From: Paragorgia papillata
Lineage: Eukaryota > Cnidaria > Anthozoa > Scleralcyonacea > Coralliidae
Direction of reading: 5' to 3'
DNA length: 64,000 nt
Assembly (NCBI GenBank): GCA_035771165.1
Contig: JAWNZC010000174.1
Location: 917,001-981,000 of the forward strand
In this document: piece by piece, positions 22,592 to 34,868 of the stretch
Numbering within the stretch: position 1 is the first letter of the stretch
Layout of the letters: each line of letters begins with the position of its first letter
The notes under the pieces: model-generated
What the model was told of the DNA's origin: nothing
Databases searched by the model: none
What the model saw: only the letters and a program-made list of their open reading frames with translations
Program-made: the position numbers and the translations under genes

Positions 22592-24872
22592 CTATACGCG
22601 CCGAGACATCTCAGGCCAGTAAACAGACTGCTTCAAGCGAAGTAATGTGCGTTTTATTCCAAAGTGGCCAAGTTGATCATGGACCAAATGGAGGATTTCT
22701 GAAGCGTGAGAGTCTGGAAAGACGACTTGTATGTATTCCCGTCGACCGATGCTATACCGACAGCAAAGTAAACCAGAATTCCCGTCAATATGGAGACCTT
22801 TTGCAAGCGACATCAAACGTTTCACTCGAGGAGAAGCATTATTCGGGCACGATTGGTTCAAACGCACGAGAGTTTTGGTTCTTGAAATGTCAGGGTCATT
22901 CACCTGAAGGCTGTGAAGATCTTCGGTTGACCACTTGCCTGGGAAAGCCAAAGCAGCTACCAGAGGAGCTCGGGACAGAGCGTCAGCATGAGGGATTGTC
23001 TTTCCAGCACGGTAGGCAATCTCAAAATCGTAGGCTTGAAGTGCAGCTTGACATCTTGCCATCATTCCACGAGGTTCTTTCATCGACATCAAGTATGACA
23101 GTGCTTGGTGGTCTGTGTTGATCTTAAACTTGGTGCCATACAAATAGTGACGCAATTTTGTAACTGCCCACTTGACCGCGTAGCACTCCCGGTCTGTAAC
23201 AGAGTAGTTACGTTGAGCCTTGTTTAAAGTCGCACTGATATATGCCACGGGTCGGGTAACGCCATCCACCTTTTGCTCCAACACAGCACCCATGCCTGTC
23301 CCACTTGCATAAGTGGTAAGTTCAAATGGACAATTAAAGTTTGGATGGGCCAGGATTGGCGCTGTAGTCAACTTTCTCTTCAACGTCTGAAAGGCTTGTT
23401 CACATTCGTTGCTCCACACAAATTGAACCGCTTTGTGCGTCAGCTGATTGAGTGGGTATGCAAGGTCAGCGAATCCCGCGATAAAACGTCGGTAATATGA
23501 TGCGAGTCCAAGAAACCGTTTCACCTCTAGAGCTGATTGGGGCTGGGGAAACTCGGATACTGCTGTAACCAGATGTGGAGATGGGGAAATACCACTTGCA
23601 CCGACCAAGTGCCCAGTGTACTCGACCGATGTTTGGAATAGCTGACATTTACTGGGTTTAAGCTTCATGTTGTTTTCTCGTAGCTTGGAGAACACCAAAC
23701 GTAAGCCTTCCAAATGTTGGTCGACTGAAGACGAGAAAACGAGGATGTCATCAAGGTAGATCAGCAGGATAAACCAGAGAAACGGACCAAAAATGGAGGC
23801 CATTAGCCGCTGGAAGGTGGCTGGAGCTCCTTTCAACCGAAATGGCATGACTTTAAACTGGTGGAGACCACGGTGGCTAACTAAATGCAGTTTTGGGTCG
23901 GTCTTCCTCCTTTACTTCGACCTGCCAGTATCCACTTGCCAAATCCAGTGCAGAAAACCACTGGCTATCTCCTAAACAGTCAAGCGCATCGTCGATTCTA
24001 GGAAGTGGATAAGCGACATCTTCTGTCACTGCATTGACACGGCGATAGTCAATACAAAACCGAGTAGACCCATCTTTCTTTGATACAAGAACAATTGGAC
24101 TTGCCCATGGGCTTGTACTCTCTTCGATCACATAATTTTCCAGCATTTCTTTGATAATTCGATCAACTTCTTCTTTCTCATGGTACCCTGTCCTTCAAGC
24201 TGCTGATCTCACTGGATGAGCAGGGGTTGTAGGTATCTCATGCTTAATCTTACTTGTTCTTCCCAGTTCCCCTTCCCACGAAAATACATCCTGAAATTCA
24301 ACCAGTAGTTTCTGTAAGTCAGCTTTGGGACGTCCTGTGATCTCTGCTGTTTCCACAAGTTTTGTCAGTGCTGGGTTGTCTTTTGGCATTGTTGTTGAGC
24401 AAACCTGGCCCACAGTTGTAACATTGGACACAACTGGTTCAAAGGAGCCTAGGTTGGATCCCTTGTATAACTTGACTGGATGGTTGATCCAAGTTGTGTT
24501 ATCTTTCCCAATAACATTAAGTGAATGTGCACAAGCAACAGACTTTTCATCGATCAACTGGTCATAGGCATCGATTAACCCTTCTTGGTCTGGCTGGGCA
24601 TCCCTTACCACAACGTTACATAATTGTTCATGCATAGCTGGAATAACTTGAGTAGTTTTAAGTTGTACCCTAGAGCACCTGACTGGATTAAGGTGACAAT
24701 CTGAGTTGGGTGTCTCTTTAATAGGTCTTGGATCAAAGTCGACAGTCTGAGAGTGAAAATCAATGGACAAACAACCCAGTCTTGCCAGTACATCTGTCCC
24801 CAGTATCATCTCATTATTCATGTGTTCAGGACTCATAACAAATAACCATGATTTTCCAACATAAGTTCCCAT
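22592..24872 (-). pseudogene. Gypsy reverse transcriptase and RNase H, disrupted
   Basis: RT begins around SPWASPIVLVSKKDGSTRFC and contains ALDLASGYWQVE and the catalytic ILLIYLDDILVFS. RNase H follows, then the integrase zinc finger. Lesions: a TGA replaces a codon near 24193-24195 between the linker after protease and RT (same frame both sides); there is a frameshift near 23865 between TAFS and HQFKVMPF; and a frameshift near 22595. The first RNase H Asp, normally in TDASG, is Tyr here (TTYASGTGMGAVLEQ). Upstream in this span lie the end of protease (MILGTDVLARLG) and a linker. Not functional. Confidence 0.92.
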
Positions 24873-24883
24873 TACAGTAATGT

Positions 24884-25213
24884 CTAGGAATGCCCTAGGA
24901 ATATTATTGGTGATCCATTAACTGCTGATGGTTTTAGTGAAACAGGTTGCAAACAAGTCCCTCCAGTAAACGAATAGTAAATGTCACTCCTAATAATGGT
25001 AATCTGTGAACCTGAGTCCAGTAGCATGCAAATGTTCCTATGATTAACCACCCCTTGTACAATAGTAACTTCATCCCCACATACACCAGTGGCAAAGGTA
25101 GTAGAAACTCTAGGTTTATTTACAGTTCCATTAAATTCAAGGTTAGCCCTCATTCTAAGTGAGCTGACATGGGGGCTGACCCTCCCACCTCTTAGAAGTT
25201 TGGGCGTAACCAT
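24884..25213 (-). pseudogene. Gypsy aspartic protease
   Basis: Contains the catalytic LLDSGSQITIIR motif (Asp-Ser-Gly). The flap and C-terminal GTDVLARLG part continue in another frame from 24872, so a frameshift lies near 24893. The start overlaps the end of gag by about 20 bp in the -1 frame, an arrangement compatible with programmed frameshifting, though the many random lesions make this uncertain. Confidence 0.85.
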
Positions 25214-26064
25214 GAAGGTAAATCAGGACATTCACTAACCTTGTGTCCCTGTTTCTCACAGCGGTAACAAACAATTTGGGATTTTATCTGGGGGCAGTCT
25301 CTCTTGAAATGACCAAACGAGCCACACTGATAGCACCCACCGTTTGTTTCACTGCGTGGTTGGTTTCTTCGTTGGCTTGATCTGGTGGACTTATCTTGTC
25401 TGCTGTACTTGTCTTGTCTGGTAAAAACACGGTTTACTTTTGCTTCTATTTCGGAAAGTTTTCCCTCCAGATTACCAAGGGCTGTCTCCACTGCGGTTTG
25501 AACGGTTTCCGACAAATCTTGTGTTGGTAAAGCCACGGTTACTTGCTGTATGGAAGCAGTCGCCCTTCCTCCATTTCTTTCCCAATTGGTAGTAAATTCA
25601 TCAAGATCTTTCAACGAGGCGTCATCCACTTTGTACTGAAAAGCCACGGATAACTGGGTACGAAGGTCGTTAGGTATTCCATGCAAAAACTGGCTCTTCA
25701 CGATTTGATCGCGAAGTTTCCAAACCAGGAAATCCTTCTTCGGCAAGTTGTCGAAGACTTCGAACGAATTTTCCAACAGACTCCCCACTTTCAAGCTTTC
25801 TGTTGTAAAACTCACGTTGAATCTGCGTTTTATCTCGTCTGTCAAACTGCTTAAGAAGTTCAGCTTTGATCTTGTCGAGGTCTTTCCTGTCATCGTCTGA
25901 CATTACTCTTACCACTTGCGCTGCATCCCCTTTTAACAAGTGCGAATAATGGCGGCCGCTTTACTCGCCTTTCCTTCGGCTTCGATTACGGCGTCGAAAC
26001 GATCGAGCCATGGCTTCAAAGATGTGCCGTCTTCTCCTGAAAAATACTCTAGTTTCTTGGCCAT
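25192..26064 (-). pseudogene. Gypsy gag with two zinc knuckles, frameshifted
   Basis: The likely start is ATG at 26064 (MAKKLEYFSGEDGTSLKPWL), about 20 bp after the 5' LTR. The frame ends early at IIRTC-stop; the protein continues in a second frame (HLLKGDAAQVVRVMSDD) and, after a second shift near 25715, in a third (LRDQIVKSQFLHGIPND). The C-terminal part has two CCHC knuckles, CYQCGSFGHFKRDC and CYRCEKQGHKVSEC, for RNA packaging. The preceding region is a retrotransposon gag domain. Confidence 0.9.
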
Positions 26065-26068
26065 CACG

Positions 26069-26084
26069 ACCACCGCTGCCACCA
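26069..26084 (-). promoter_or_regulatory. Primer binding site of the Gypsy element
   Basis: On the minus strand TGGTGGCAGCGGTG starts one or two bases after the 5' LTR. The TGG start fits pairing to a tRNA CCA end; which tRNA was not determined. Confidence 0.75.
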
Positions 26085-26085
26085 C

Positions 26086-26250
26086 TGTTACACGGACAAC
26101 GGTTAGTAATAAGTATCTTTATTTAGTTAACTTCTCAAAACGAATCTCAACAGTCAACAACAACCTGTCTAGCACGCCTGCGCATAAGTCTTTCTGTTTT
26201 TGAGGTTCTGCACCGATTCGCCCCCAGTCTACTGCATGCTCGCTGTCACA
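26086..26250 (-). repeat. Gypsy 5' LTR, 165 bp
   Basis: On the plus strand it runs TGTTACACGG to CTGTCACA. It matches the 3' LTR apart from about four substitutions and is followed by the ATAA target duplication at 26251-26254. Confidence 0.93.
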
Positions 26251-26521
26251 ATAACCTTGTGGTCAAATAATTTTATCTCCAAAGAACCGTTTTCTAAAGT
26301 AAATTACTTATTTACTTAACTAAATATTATTTATATATATAGATAACAATATAAATTTAATTAAAAGATCACAAGAAGGCCAAGAGTAATTGAATACAGG
26401 AGCCCGAGGGTCGCAAGGACGAGGGCTAATTTCCCGGTGGCACTTACTTTCAAAATGGCGCCGGGATCGCGAGGCCGACATTTCGCGAGGACACTTACAT
26501 CAAAGGTGCCGACACTGAGTC
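26251..26521. mobile_element. Foldback element A, right part
   Basis: Resumes the element broken at 12441 (ATAACCTTGTGGTCAAA, compare AATAACCTCTTGGTCAAAG at 27920 in an unbroken copy). It ends abruptly after CCGACACTGAGTCG, about 28 bp short of the expected terminus. Confidence 0.8.
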
Positions 26522-26660
26522 GCTTGACTCGATGATTATCGCTAATCACTTTTTTATACAACGGGTTTAATCACCTTGTTAACTTTAATCACTTTTTAAT
26601 CACAAAACGGGTGATTAAAAAGTGATTAAGGGTTTTATACGACCGGCCCCTGGTTAACTG
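26522..26660. repeat. Short foldback insertion between elements A and B
   Basis: About 139 bp containing AATCACTTTTTAATCAC mirrored by GTGATTAAAAAGTGATT, ending in TTTTATACGACCGGCCCC. It resembles the MITE end at 28657 (GGGGCCGGTTATACG). It separates the truncated right end of element A from the complete left end of element B. Confidence 0.6.
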
Positions 26661-28191
26661 CACAGAATAAGGATTAACCAGAAGTCCGACTCGCGCAAAA
26701 AAGTGTCCCATTATTTTTATGCGCATGCGCCAGTCGGCCATTTTGAAAGTAAGTGCCCCCGGGAAATTATCCTTTTCGTCCTTACGACCCTCGGGCTCCT
26801 GTAGTCAATTACTCTTGGCCTTCTTGTGACCTTTTAATTAACTTTATATTGCTATCTATACATATATAAAAAATATTTAGTTAAGTAATAAGTAATTTAC
26901 TTTAGAAAACGTTTCGTTGGAGATGAAATTCTTTGACCACGAGGTTATTAAAACTTCAGTACGCGGATACTACGGGTAAAAGTCCGTGGCAAAAAAGTCC
27001 TGTCCTCACGAAGCTGAGTTTTATATTTCTCGATGATGCCGACACACTTGTTTATAGAGAAAGATGGCTAAAAATTTCGGAACTACGCATTGTTGAAATA
27101 CATCGAGTACGTATGTTGTTAGAAATTTTCTAAGCTTTCATTCGGTGTATAGTTCAAACTTTAGTGTTACCTGTAACTTTTTAAAATGTTCAAAATGTTC
27201 TCACCATTGACCATAAAAGTTTTATTATCTTTTCATATGTTCAAAAGGTATGAATCCTTAGGAATCCGTATGACTACTAATTTGCACCAAAAACGTTTTT
27301 CTACTTCAACTAGAAATCTGCAAACTTTTCCACTCCTTTCATATTTGAATTAGCTTTTGTTTAAGAAATATCTGAGGTTCATACCATAAGTCTTTCTGAA
27401 CTGCAAACACCAAAACAGCAAAAGGCAAAACAAACTTAAGAACTGATACATAAATTTCAGACTAAAATAATGATGTTTTTTTCACATTTTAAAATACTTC
27501 CCAGCAAGAAAATTAAAAGTTCTGACATGAATAGCACTTGACAGTATCCTCTGTTTCAAATATGCGGTTCAGGGTTGTGCGTTTAGTATTTAAAAACAAA
27601 ATCTAAAATTCTATAAGACTTGTGAGGAGTCCATTTCCATTATATAATTCTTATTTTACGAACAATGGTGAGAACATTTTGAACATTTTAAAAAGTTACA
27701 GGTAACACTAAAATTAGAATTATATACCAAATGAAAGCTTATAAAATTTCTAACAACATACGTACCCGTGTATTTCAACAATGCGTAGTTCCGAAATTGT
27801 TAGCAATCTTTTTCTATAAACAAATGTGTTGGCAAAATCGAGAAATGTAAAACCCGGCTTTGCGAGTGCAGGAATTTTTTGCCTGGACTTTTACCCGTAG
27901 TATCCGCTCACTGAAGTTTTAATAACCTCTTGGTCAAAGAATTCTATCTCCAAAGAATCGTTTTCTAAAGTAAATTACTTGTTTACTTAACTAAATATTA
28001 TTTATATAGATAGATAACAATATAAAGTTAATTAAACGGTCACACGAAGGCTCGCAAGGACGAGAGGGCTAATTTCCCGGGGGCACTTACTTTCAAAATG
28101 GCGCCGGGATCGCGAAGCCGACATTTCGCGAGGACGCTTACATCAAAAGTGCCGACACTGAGTCGGACTTCTGGTCAATCCTTATTCTGTG
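26661..28191. mobile_element. Foldback element B, complete
   Basis: From CACAGAATAAGGATTAACCA to CAATCCTTATTCTGTG, about 1.53 kb, with long imperfect inverted arms. The right flank GCCCGGG (28192-28198) equals the left flank of element A at 11201-11207, while B's own left flank (TTAACTG) does not match. A and B thus share one target duplication. No ORF is supported. Confidence 0.82.
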
Positions 28192-28635
28192 GCCCGGGCT
28201 CGGGGATAAATACGAATCGGCATCGGTAAAGAGCACAAAATCTTTGGCTTTGCTTTTGGAATTTATATAAAAGTTGATGTCTTGATGAGTTGAAGCACAG
28301 AATAAAGAACTGAGCAGAAGCGCCACTCGGGTCGGAACCTTTGAAGTTTTTGTCCCCGCGCTGGTTACTGAAAACCACTTCCGGAAAATCTCGCAGCTAG
28401 TAAACCTTTTCTTAGAAATTCGTTTTAATTCCGTAAATTTTCACTTTCAAATGCTTCCCATACCTTCTAAACAGCAAAAATATTGTCACTTACCTTCTCT
28501 GAATCACTACTGGTTGTAGCGTGATGATCGGGCGACTAGTTCGTGAGATATAGCGATTTTAGTGAAGCAACTCCGTATTTCGCCATTACACTCCTTGTTG
28601 ACCTGGCTGAGGTTTACTGGTCGGCACTAGATCAT

Positions 28636-29195
28636 CACAGAATAGAAATACAACCAGGGGCCGGTTATACGAAGGCCGGATAGCGCTATCCACTGGATAG
28701 CGATTTTTTTCAACCTTCGTAAAATTGGCCGTTGATTGTTATGACCTCAGATTAGGATTTGGTATTTATAAACTGAAGTTTTTAAGATCTATTGTGGGCT
28801 CCAGATCCGTAGTTTCACAGCTCTTCGGCCAATTTTACGAAGGTTGAAAAAAATCGCTATCCAGTGGATAGCGCTATCCGGCCTTCGTACAACCGGCCTC
28901 AGAAGTCCAACTCGAGTGACAACTTGTCCGCATTTCTTCAATGCGCAGGCGCGATATTTTACGCCATCCTACGCGATTCTACCCAATGTCCTACGCCATT
29001 CTACGCAATCCTGGCAAGTTTCCCCGGCAGTTTTAACCTTCTTTTGAATGTCCAAACTGCCAGGGGAACTTGCCAGGATTGCGTAGGATGGCGTAGGATG
29101 GCGAGGAATCAGGATGCGCGAGGCGATATGCGCGAGGATAGAAACTTCAAAGGTTCCGACGCGAGTTGGATTTCTTGTTGTATTTCTATAGTGTG
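28636..29195. mobile_element. Foldback element E with 7 bp target duplication
   Basis: Ends CACAGAATAGAAATACAAC and GTTGTATTTCTATAGTGTG. Identical 7 bp flanks AGATCAT at 28629-28635 and 29196-29202. The internal hairpin around AACTTGCCAGGATTGCGTAG is mirrored at about 28990-29020. A separate MITE is inserted at 28657-28901. Confidence 0.8.
28657..28901. repeat. MITE inserted in element E
   Basis: Arms of about 80 bp: GGGGCCGGTTATACGAAGG then GATAGCGCTATCCACTGG, mirrored by CCAGTGGATAGCGCTATC then CCTTCGTACAACCGGCC. Highly symmetrical; no ORF. Confidence 0.85.
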
Positions 29196-29210
29196 AGATC
29201 ATGGTCGGGA

Positions 29211-30728
29211 CACAGAATAAAGATTAACCAGAAGTCCGACTCAGTGTCGGCACCTTTGATGTACGCGTCCTCGCGAAATGTCGGTCTGCGATCCCGGCGC
29301 CATTTTGAAAGTAAGTGCCACCGGGAAATTAGCCCTCTCGTCCTTGCGACCCTCGGGCTCCTGTAATCAATTACTCTTGGCCTTCTTGTGACCTTTTAAT
29401 TAAATTTATATTGTTATCTATATATATATAAATAATATTTAGTTAAGTAAATAAGTAATTTACTTTAGAAAACGGTTCTTTGGAAATAAAATTCTTTGAC
29501 CACAAGGTTATTAAAACTTCAGTACGCAGATACTACGGGTAAGAGTCCATGACAAAAAAGTCCAGCACTCATGAAGCGGGTTTTACATTTCTCGATTATG
29601 CCGACACATTTGTTTATAGAAAAAGATGGCTAAAAATTACGCATTGTTGAAGTACATCGAGTACGTATGTTGTTAGAAATTTTATAAGCTTTCATTCGGT
29701 GTATAGTTCAAACTTTAGTGTTACCTGTAACTTTTTAAAATGTTCAAAATGTGCACACCATTGTTCGTAAAATAAGAATTATATGATGGGAAATGGACTC
29801 CTCACAAGTGTTATAGAATTTTGGATATTGTTTTTAAATACTAAACGCACAGCCCTGAACAACATATTAAACATAGGATACTGTGAAGTGCCATTCATGT
29901 CAGAACTTTTAATTTTCTCGCCGGGAAGTATTTTAAAGAATAAAAAAACATTATTTTGGTCTGGACCGTCTGAAATGGATGAATTTCTTAAATTTGTTTT
30001 ACCTTTTGCTGTTTTGGTGTTTGCTATAACCTCAGAAAGACTTCTGGTATGAACCTCAGATATTTCTTAAACGAAAGCTAATTCAAATATGAAAGGAGTG
30101 GAAAAGTTTGCAGATTTCTAGTTGAAGTTGAAAGCGTTTTTGGTGCAAATTAGTGATCATACCTTTTCAACATATGAAAAATTATTAAAACTTTTATGGT
30201 CAACGGTGAGAACATTTTGAACATTTTAAAAAGTTACAGGTAACACTATGATTTGAACTATATACCGAATGAACTTATAAAATTTCTAACAACATACGTA
30301 CCCGATGTATTTCAACAATGCGTAGTTCCGAAAATTTTAGCCATCTTCTTCTATAAACAAATGTGGAGTTTATACAATTCTGGATTATGCCGACAGCTTC
30401 GTGAGTGCAGGACTTTTTTTGCCACGGACTTTTACCCGTAGTATCCGCGCACTGAAGTTTTAATAACCCCGTGGTCATAGAATAAGTAAATTAATTACTT
30501 ATTTACTTAACTAAATATTATTTATATATATAGATAACAATATGAAGTTAATTAAAAGGTCGCAAGACGGCCAAGAGTAATTGATTACAGGAGCCCGAGG
30601 GTCGCAAGGACGAGAAGGCTAATTTCCCGGGGGCACTTTCTTTCAAAATGGCCGACTGGCGCATGCGCATAAAAATAATGGGACACTTTTTTCCGCGAGT
30701 CGGACTTCTGGTTAATCCTTATTCTGTG
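29211..30728. mobile_element. Foldback element C with 7 bp target duplication
   Basis: Ends CACAGAATAAAGATTAACC and GGTTAATCCTTATTCTGTG; flanks GTCGGGA at 29204-29210 and 30729-30735. The arms pair over hundreds of bases (for example ACTACGGGTAAGAGTCC against GGACTTTTACCCGTAGT). A frame at 29783-30052 (MMGNGLLTSVIEFWILF) resembles one in element A, but symmetry and copy decay give no support for a protein. Confidence 0.85.
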
Positions 30729-31522
30729 GTCGGGATACGGACAAATATGCGCCTGCTAGCTTTCAGTACAGGGGCGGACATGCGCGTCATTCACAACAAC
30801 ACTCAATATGTTAATTTTACAAGTATATATTGGAATTATACTTTTGAAAATTTGGAAATTAATATATATTATCAATTGAATTTTGGGAGATATGCTCAGT
30901 GATATTTTACAGAGGATTTCACATAACTTTCGCCGAATGTGTTCTGAAGTTCATTCGTTATTTCCGAAGTTGGCGACGGACTTCGCAAATTCATTACGTG
31001 CGAGATTGCGAAGTTCGTTGTTCACGGTATCATTTCAAAGTTCCCTGTAGGACGTATAGAGTACATATTCGAATAACAACGGATCTTAATACTTTCGGTA
31101 GACAAAACCTATAGTGCTGGATTCGGCAGATTCAAGCGATGATTTCGATATAAAATGTATTTAAATCGGGCAAACAGAAACTATTTAAACATGTTTTGAA
31201 ACACAAGTCACCCAATGTAAGTACGACACACACTGTCATGGTTTACTTTTATATTCATAAAATTCTGCCAGTTCTCCATGCACGAGTCTCCACCGGTACC
31301 TTCCGGTGGAAGCCATCGCGGGAAAAGAATGATTCGAACGCATTTGAATCCAGAGCAATGTTATGGTAATGACGCGCAGGTTCTCCGCTGTATTAAAAGC
31401 TAGCAGGCGCATATTTGTCCGTATCTCGACCACGAGTTTCGCAGACCTCGCGCATGCGCACTGAAAAACGACGACACTTCTACGCCCCCGAGTAGCCCTT
31501 CTGCTCAGTTCTTTATTCTGTG

Positions 31523-32175
31523 TCGATGGGGTGAAGTGATACGGGGAGGGTTACAAATATTTTCCAAAGGGGGAAATAACCAATCACTTTATACTTTCTT
31601 TGGGTAGGTTAGGATTGTACTAACTAGTGTAATCTGATCGCCAAGCGAGCGAAGATGACGCAATTGCGGATATCATAATTGTTGTAAACTCGCTTTTATA
31701 TACAGTAAGATAACGCTGTCGATTGTAGAGAACGGGTATACGTGAACGCCACTGCGAACCGACTCATATGAAAACAATATTAATGGCGATGCAGTCGTTC
31801 GGCAGTGACATGGCGTTCGGTGACTCGCGTTCCGCGCTAATATCGTAAAGTAAGAAAACACTTCAACGACAACGACAGGGAAAATTAATTAAAAACGACG
31901 AATGAAGCCTAATTCAGTTCTTCGACGACGAACCCTCTGGGGGACGGGGGGGATGCCCTCGAACGTTCGTGGGAAGTCAGTTAGCTATTTTCACAAACAC
32001 AAAGGTAACAATTTGCACAATACTAAATAGGTACAATACTGATCACTACGTTCTTTATCTCTATCTTTACATGATTATACTATAGCAACGTTTTTTACCA
32101 AGCATATGAAACTACTCTAATAATTCACAGATATTGTCACTCCAAGTTTACAATGACATTGAAGTTCCAGCAGCT
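31523..32175. other. Non-coding stretch
   Basis: No gene, RNA or clear repeat recognised. Confidence 0.4.
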
Positions 32176-32179
32176 GGTT

Positions 32180-32345
32180 CTTGCCGAAATCTCAACACGT
32201 TTTTATTTCTCGACTAGTTTTTGCGGAAATCTCGACACGTTTTTATTTCTCGACTAGTTTTTGCGGAAATCTCGACACGTTTTTATTTCTCGACCATTTT
32301 TGGCCGATTCTCGATGTGTTTTTTTTCTCGACCATTTTTGGCCGA
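32180..32345. repeat. Tandem repeat with about 51 bp unit
   Basis: About three and a third copies of a unit containing AAATCTCGACACG, TTTTTATTTCTCGAC and TAGTTTTTGCGG. The last copies are more diverged. Confidence 0.85.
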
Positions 32346-32846
32346 AACGACGCGCCCCTCAATCCCGGTGTCAATCCGCGTCAATGACGTCATTCATTAT
32401 TCTACTAATCTCCACGCGTGATTTGTGTACTCGTGACTAAAGAATCTATACCGCACACTATTTTCACTAACATACTTGTATGCACAATAAATACATAATA
32501 ATCAAACTGACTAAAATGTTTGCCGCAATCCTCCAAAAAAATAATGTAAATATTTAATTTTCGTATTTTATAATCTTCAGAATTCTACAAATTCCTTCCC
32601 TAAAATGCAGGAAATGGCATTTCAAAACCCCTAAATTTCAAATATTTTCCGGGGCATGCTACTCCCTTCCTTAGAAATGTCACTACGTGCCCGCCCAATT
32701 GGTTAACCCTGGCTACGCCACTGCATCCAGTCATCCTTTATGGTCAGCAGTTGGTTGTAGATTCATGTTGATCAAAGCATTATTTTTCCACACGTAAACC
32801 CGTAACCCGCGCTGTCCCAAGCACCCAACAACCGATCCACTGTAGT

Positions 32847-34230
32847 CAGTGGCGTAGCCAGGGTTCTGTCTTTGGGGGAGCGAAATTGGTCGAGCGTCGA
32901 AGACGCGAGCCTCCTAGGGGGTGTCCGGGGGCATGACCCCCCCGGAAATTTTTTGAATTCTAGAATCTCTCAGACTGCATTTCCCGCATTCTGAGGCGAG
33001 ATTTAAAAAAGTAACTGATCGCCATAAATAGCAAAGTTTTGTTGTCTCCAAACCAAAACAATGTAGTACACATATCAAAATTTATTGAGAATTATTTATG
33101 ATAAGTCGTATGTATGTGGACCTTGTAATGCTATATTTTCCATCTAGACTACACCAAACTGAAATTTGACCCATCAAAAAGTTTCAGGCCAAGTTCAAAC
33201 CTGGAACTTCACATGAACCAAAATCAATGCAAATTAGGTTAAATTACGGAAAACATTCTTGACAATTGAGTTAGGTTTATGTGCGTTTGACGTTTGAACT
33301 TGAACTAGGCCTAGGGCTTTGATATATTTCAAACAGTGCCATTCAAATTGTCGAGTTGGAATTTTATAGTAGCCAAAACTGACATATAGTCGATATACTC
33401 ACACAAACAGCATTACAATTTGTAGTCGACACATGCATAGGCATAATTTGCAAGTATACGATATATAATTGGTATTTACATGCACAAGCAGCACAACAAA
33501 TAATATGGTACTTAAACTAAATCAAGTCTTCTCGGTGCCATGCCTGCGAAAGTTTCTACGAGATTATCTACATTTAGTTCCTGTAATACATCAGACTCTA
33601 CAGACATAAGCATCAGACTTTGAAGCCTTTCCTGTCCCATTGTGGACCTAAGTCGAGATTTAATGAGCTTGAACTTCGAAAATGCACTTTCTGCGCTCGA
33701 AGATGTGAGTGGCAGTGTTTTCATAAGTGCTAGAACCTAGCCGTAGCACTCTGGTTCATGTCGAAGCACTCGGTACAACTCTATAAAAGTAGCCTCTCTC
33801 TATTCCGATTTCGCCTTGTCTAGAACATTAGTTAGGAGCGTAGACGTCTGCAGTGAAAGGAATTCGATCTCAAGGGCGTCGACATCCAAGTCAGCTCAAC
33901 TGCGGCATATAATCTTACATTGCTTAAGGGGGATAAGGATTAAGTTGATTACACGTAAGCGCGACAGCACGCTTGTGCAGAATCACAAGGTCAAATATAC
34001 GACCTTGATGAATTGCGCTACATTGCGTTTAACGTCGAAGCCGCAGATCGTTTAATATTTTCGTGCATATTAAAACAGTAATATATAGTAATATCATTAC
34101 GAGTCAACTTGCTTCTCCCTTGAAGGCTTCACTACGTAACATCATTACCCCCCCCCCCTCAACAAGTTTCTCCCCGGATTTAAACTTTTCACAGGAATGG
34201 CCTGGAAGACTCCCCTTGGCTACGCCACTG
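32847..34230 (-). mobile_element. hAT transposon remnant with 8 bp target duplication
   Basis: Ends CAGTGGCGTAGCCAGGG and TTGGCTACGCCACTG; identical 8 bp flanks ACTGTAGT at 32839-32846 and 34231-34238. The 1.38 kb element keeps only the end of a transposase (33512-33724) and is thus internally deleted. Near the left end is the GGGGGCATGACCCCCCCGG motif shared with other decayed copies. Confidence 0.9.
33512..33724 (-). pseudogene. hAT transposase C-terminal dimerisation region
   Basis: About 70 residues: LPLTSSSAESAFSKFKLIK then LRSTMGQERLQSLMLMSVES, the hATC dimerisation signature with the Ser-Ala-Glu-Ser/Arg-x-Phe-Ser core. The rest of the transposase is missing, so this is a relic inside the element 32847-34230. 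Confidence 0.85.
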
Positions 34231-34252
34231 ACTGTAGTCCGCGATCGGAGCC

Positions 34253-34868
34253 ATGTACTCCCCCGTAAACCCACGTAAAACCTCGTAAACCACGCGTAAA
34301 CCTCGTAAACCTCGTAAACCATGTAAACCCTGTAAACCTTGTAAACCTTGTAAACCCTGTAAACCTTGTAAACCACGTAAACCCTGTATAAACCCTCGTA
34401 AACCACGTAAACCTCGTAAACCCTGTATAAACCCTCGTAAACCCTGTAAACCCTGTATAAACCCTGTATAAACCCTCGTAAACCTCGTAAACCCTGTAAA
34501 CCCTGTAAACCCCGTAAACCTCGTAAACCCTGTAAACCTCGTAAACCCTGTATAAACCCTCGTAAACCTCGTAAACCTCGTAAACCCTGTAAACCTCGTA
34601 AACCCTGTATAAACCCTCGTAAACCTCGTAAACCCTGTAAACCTCGTAAACCCTGTATAAACCCTCGTAAACCTCGTAAACCTCGTAAACCTCGTAAACC
34701 CTGTATAAAACCTCGTAAACCTTGTAAACCACGTAAACCTCGTAAACCCTGTATAAACCCTCGTAAACCCTGTAAACTTCGTAAACCTCGTAAACCCTGT
34801 ATAAACCCTCGTAAACCCTGTATAAACCCTCGTAAACCTCGTACACCCTGTAAACCTCGTAAACCTTG
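34253..34868. repeat. Minisatellite built on CCTCGTAAA / CCCTGTAAA
   Basis: About 615 bp of units of 9 bp plus paired variants of 11 and 10 bp (CCCTGTATAAA then CCCTCGTAAA). Because the unit combinations add up to multiples of three, all three minus-strand frames stay open for 200-300 codons. The resulting repeat peptides (such as GLRGLQGLRG) are not supported as proteins. The hAT element sits close to its left edge. Confidence 0.92.

Larger units (their letters stand above)
28296..31522. mobile_element. Possible larger foldback element D enclosing E and C
   Basis: Ends CACAGAATAAAGAACTGAGC (28296) and GCTCAGTTCTTTATTCTGTG (31522) are exact inverses. The element contains copies E and C. No matching target duplication was found, so the two ends may be fragments that did not move together. 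Confidence 0.45.

Noticed and set aside
25192..25213. Programmed -1 frameshift between gag and protease
   Set aside because: The overlap fits, but no slippery site was identified and random frameshifts are common in this copy.
29783..30052. 89-codon frame partly shared between foldback elements A and C
   Set aside because: Similarity follows from shared element sequence; A differs by a frame change after about 60 residues and there is no recognised domain.
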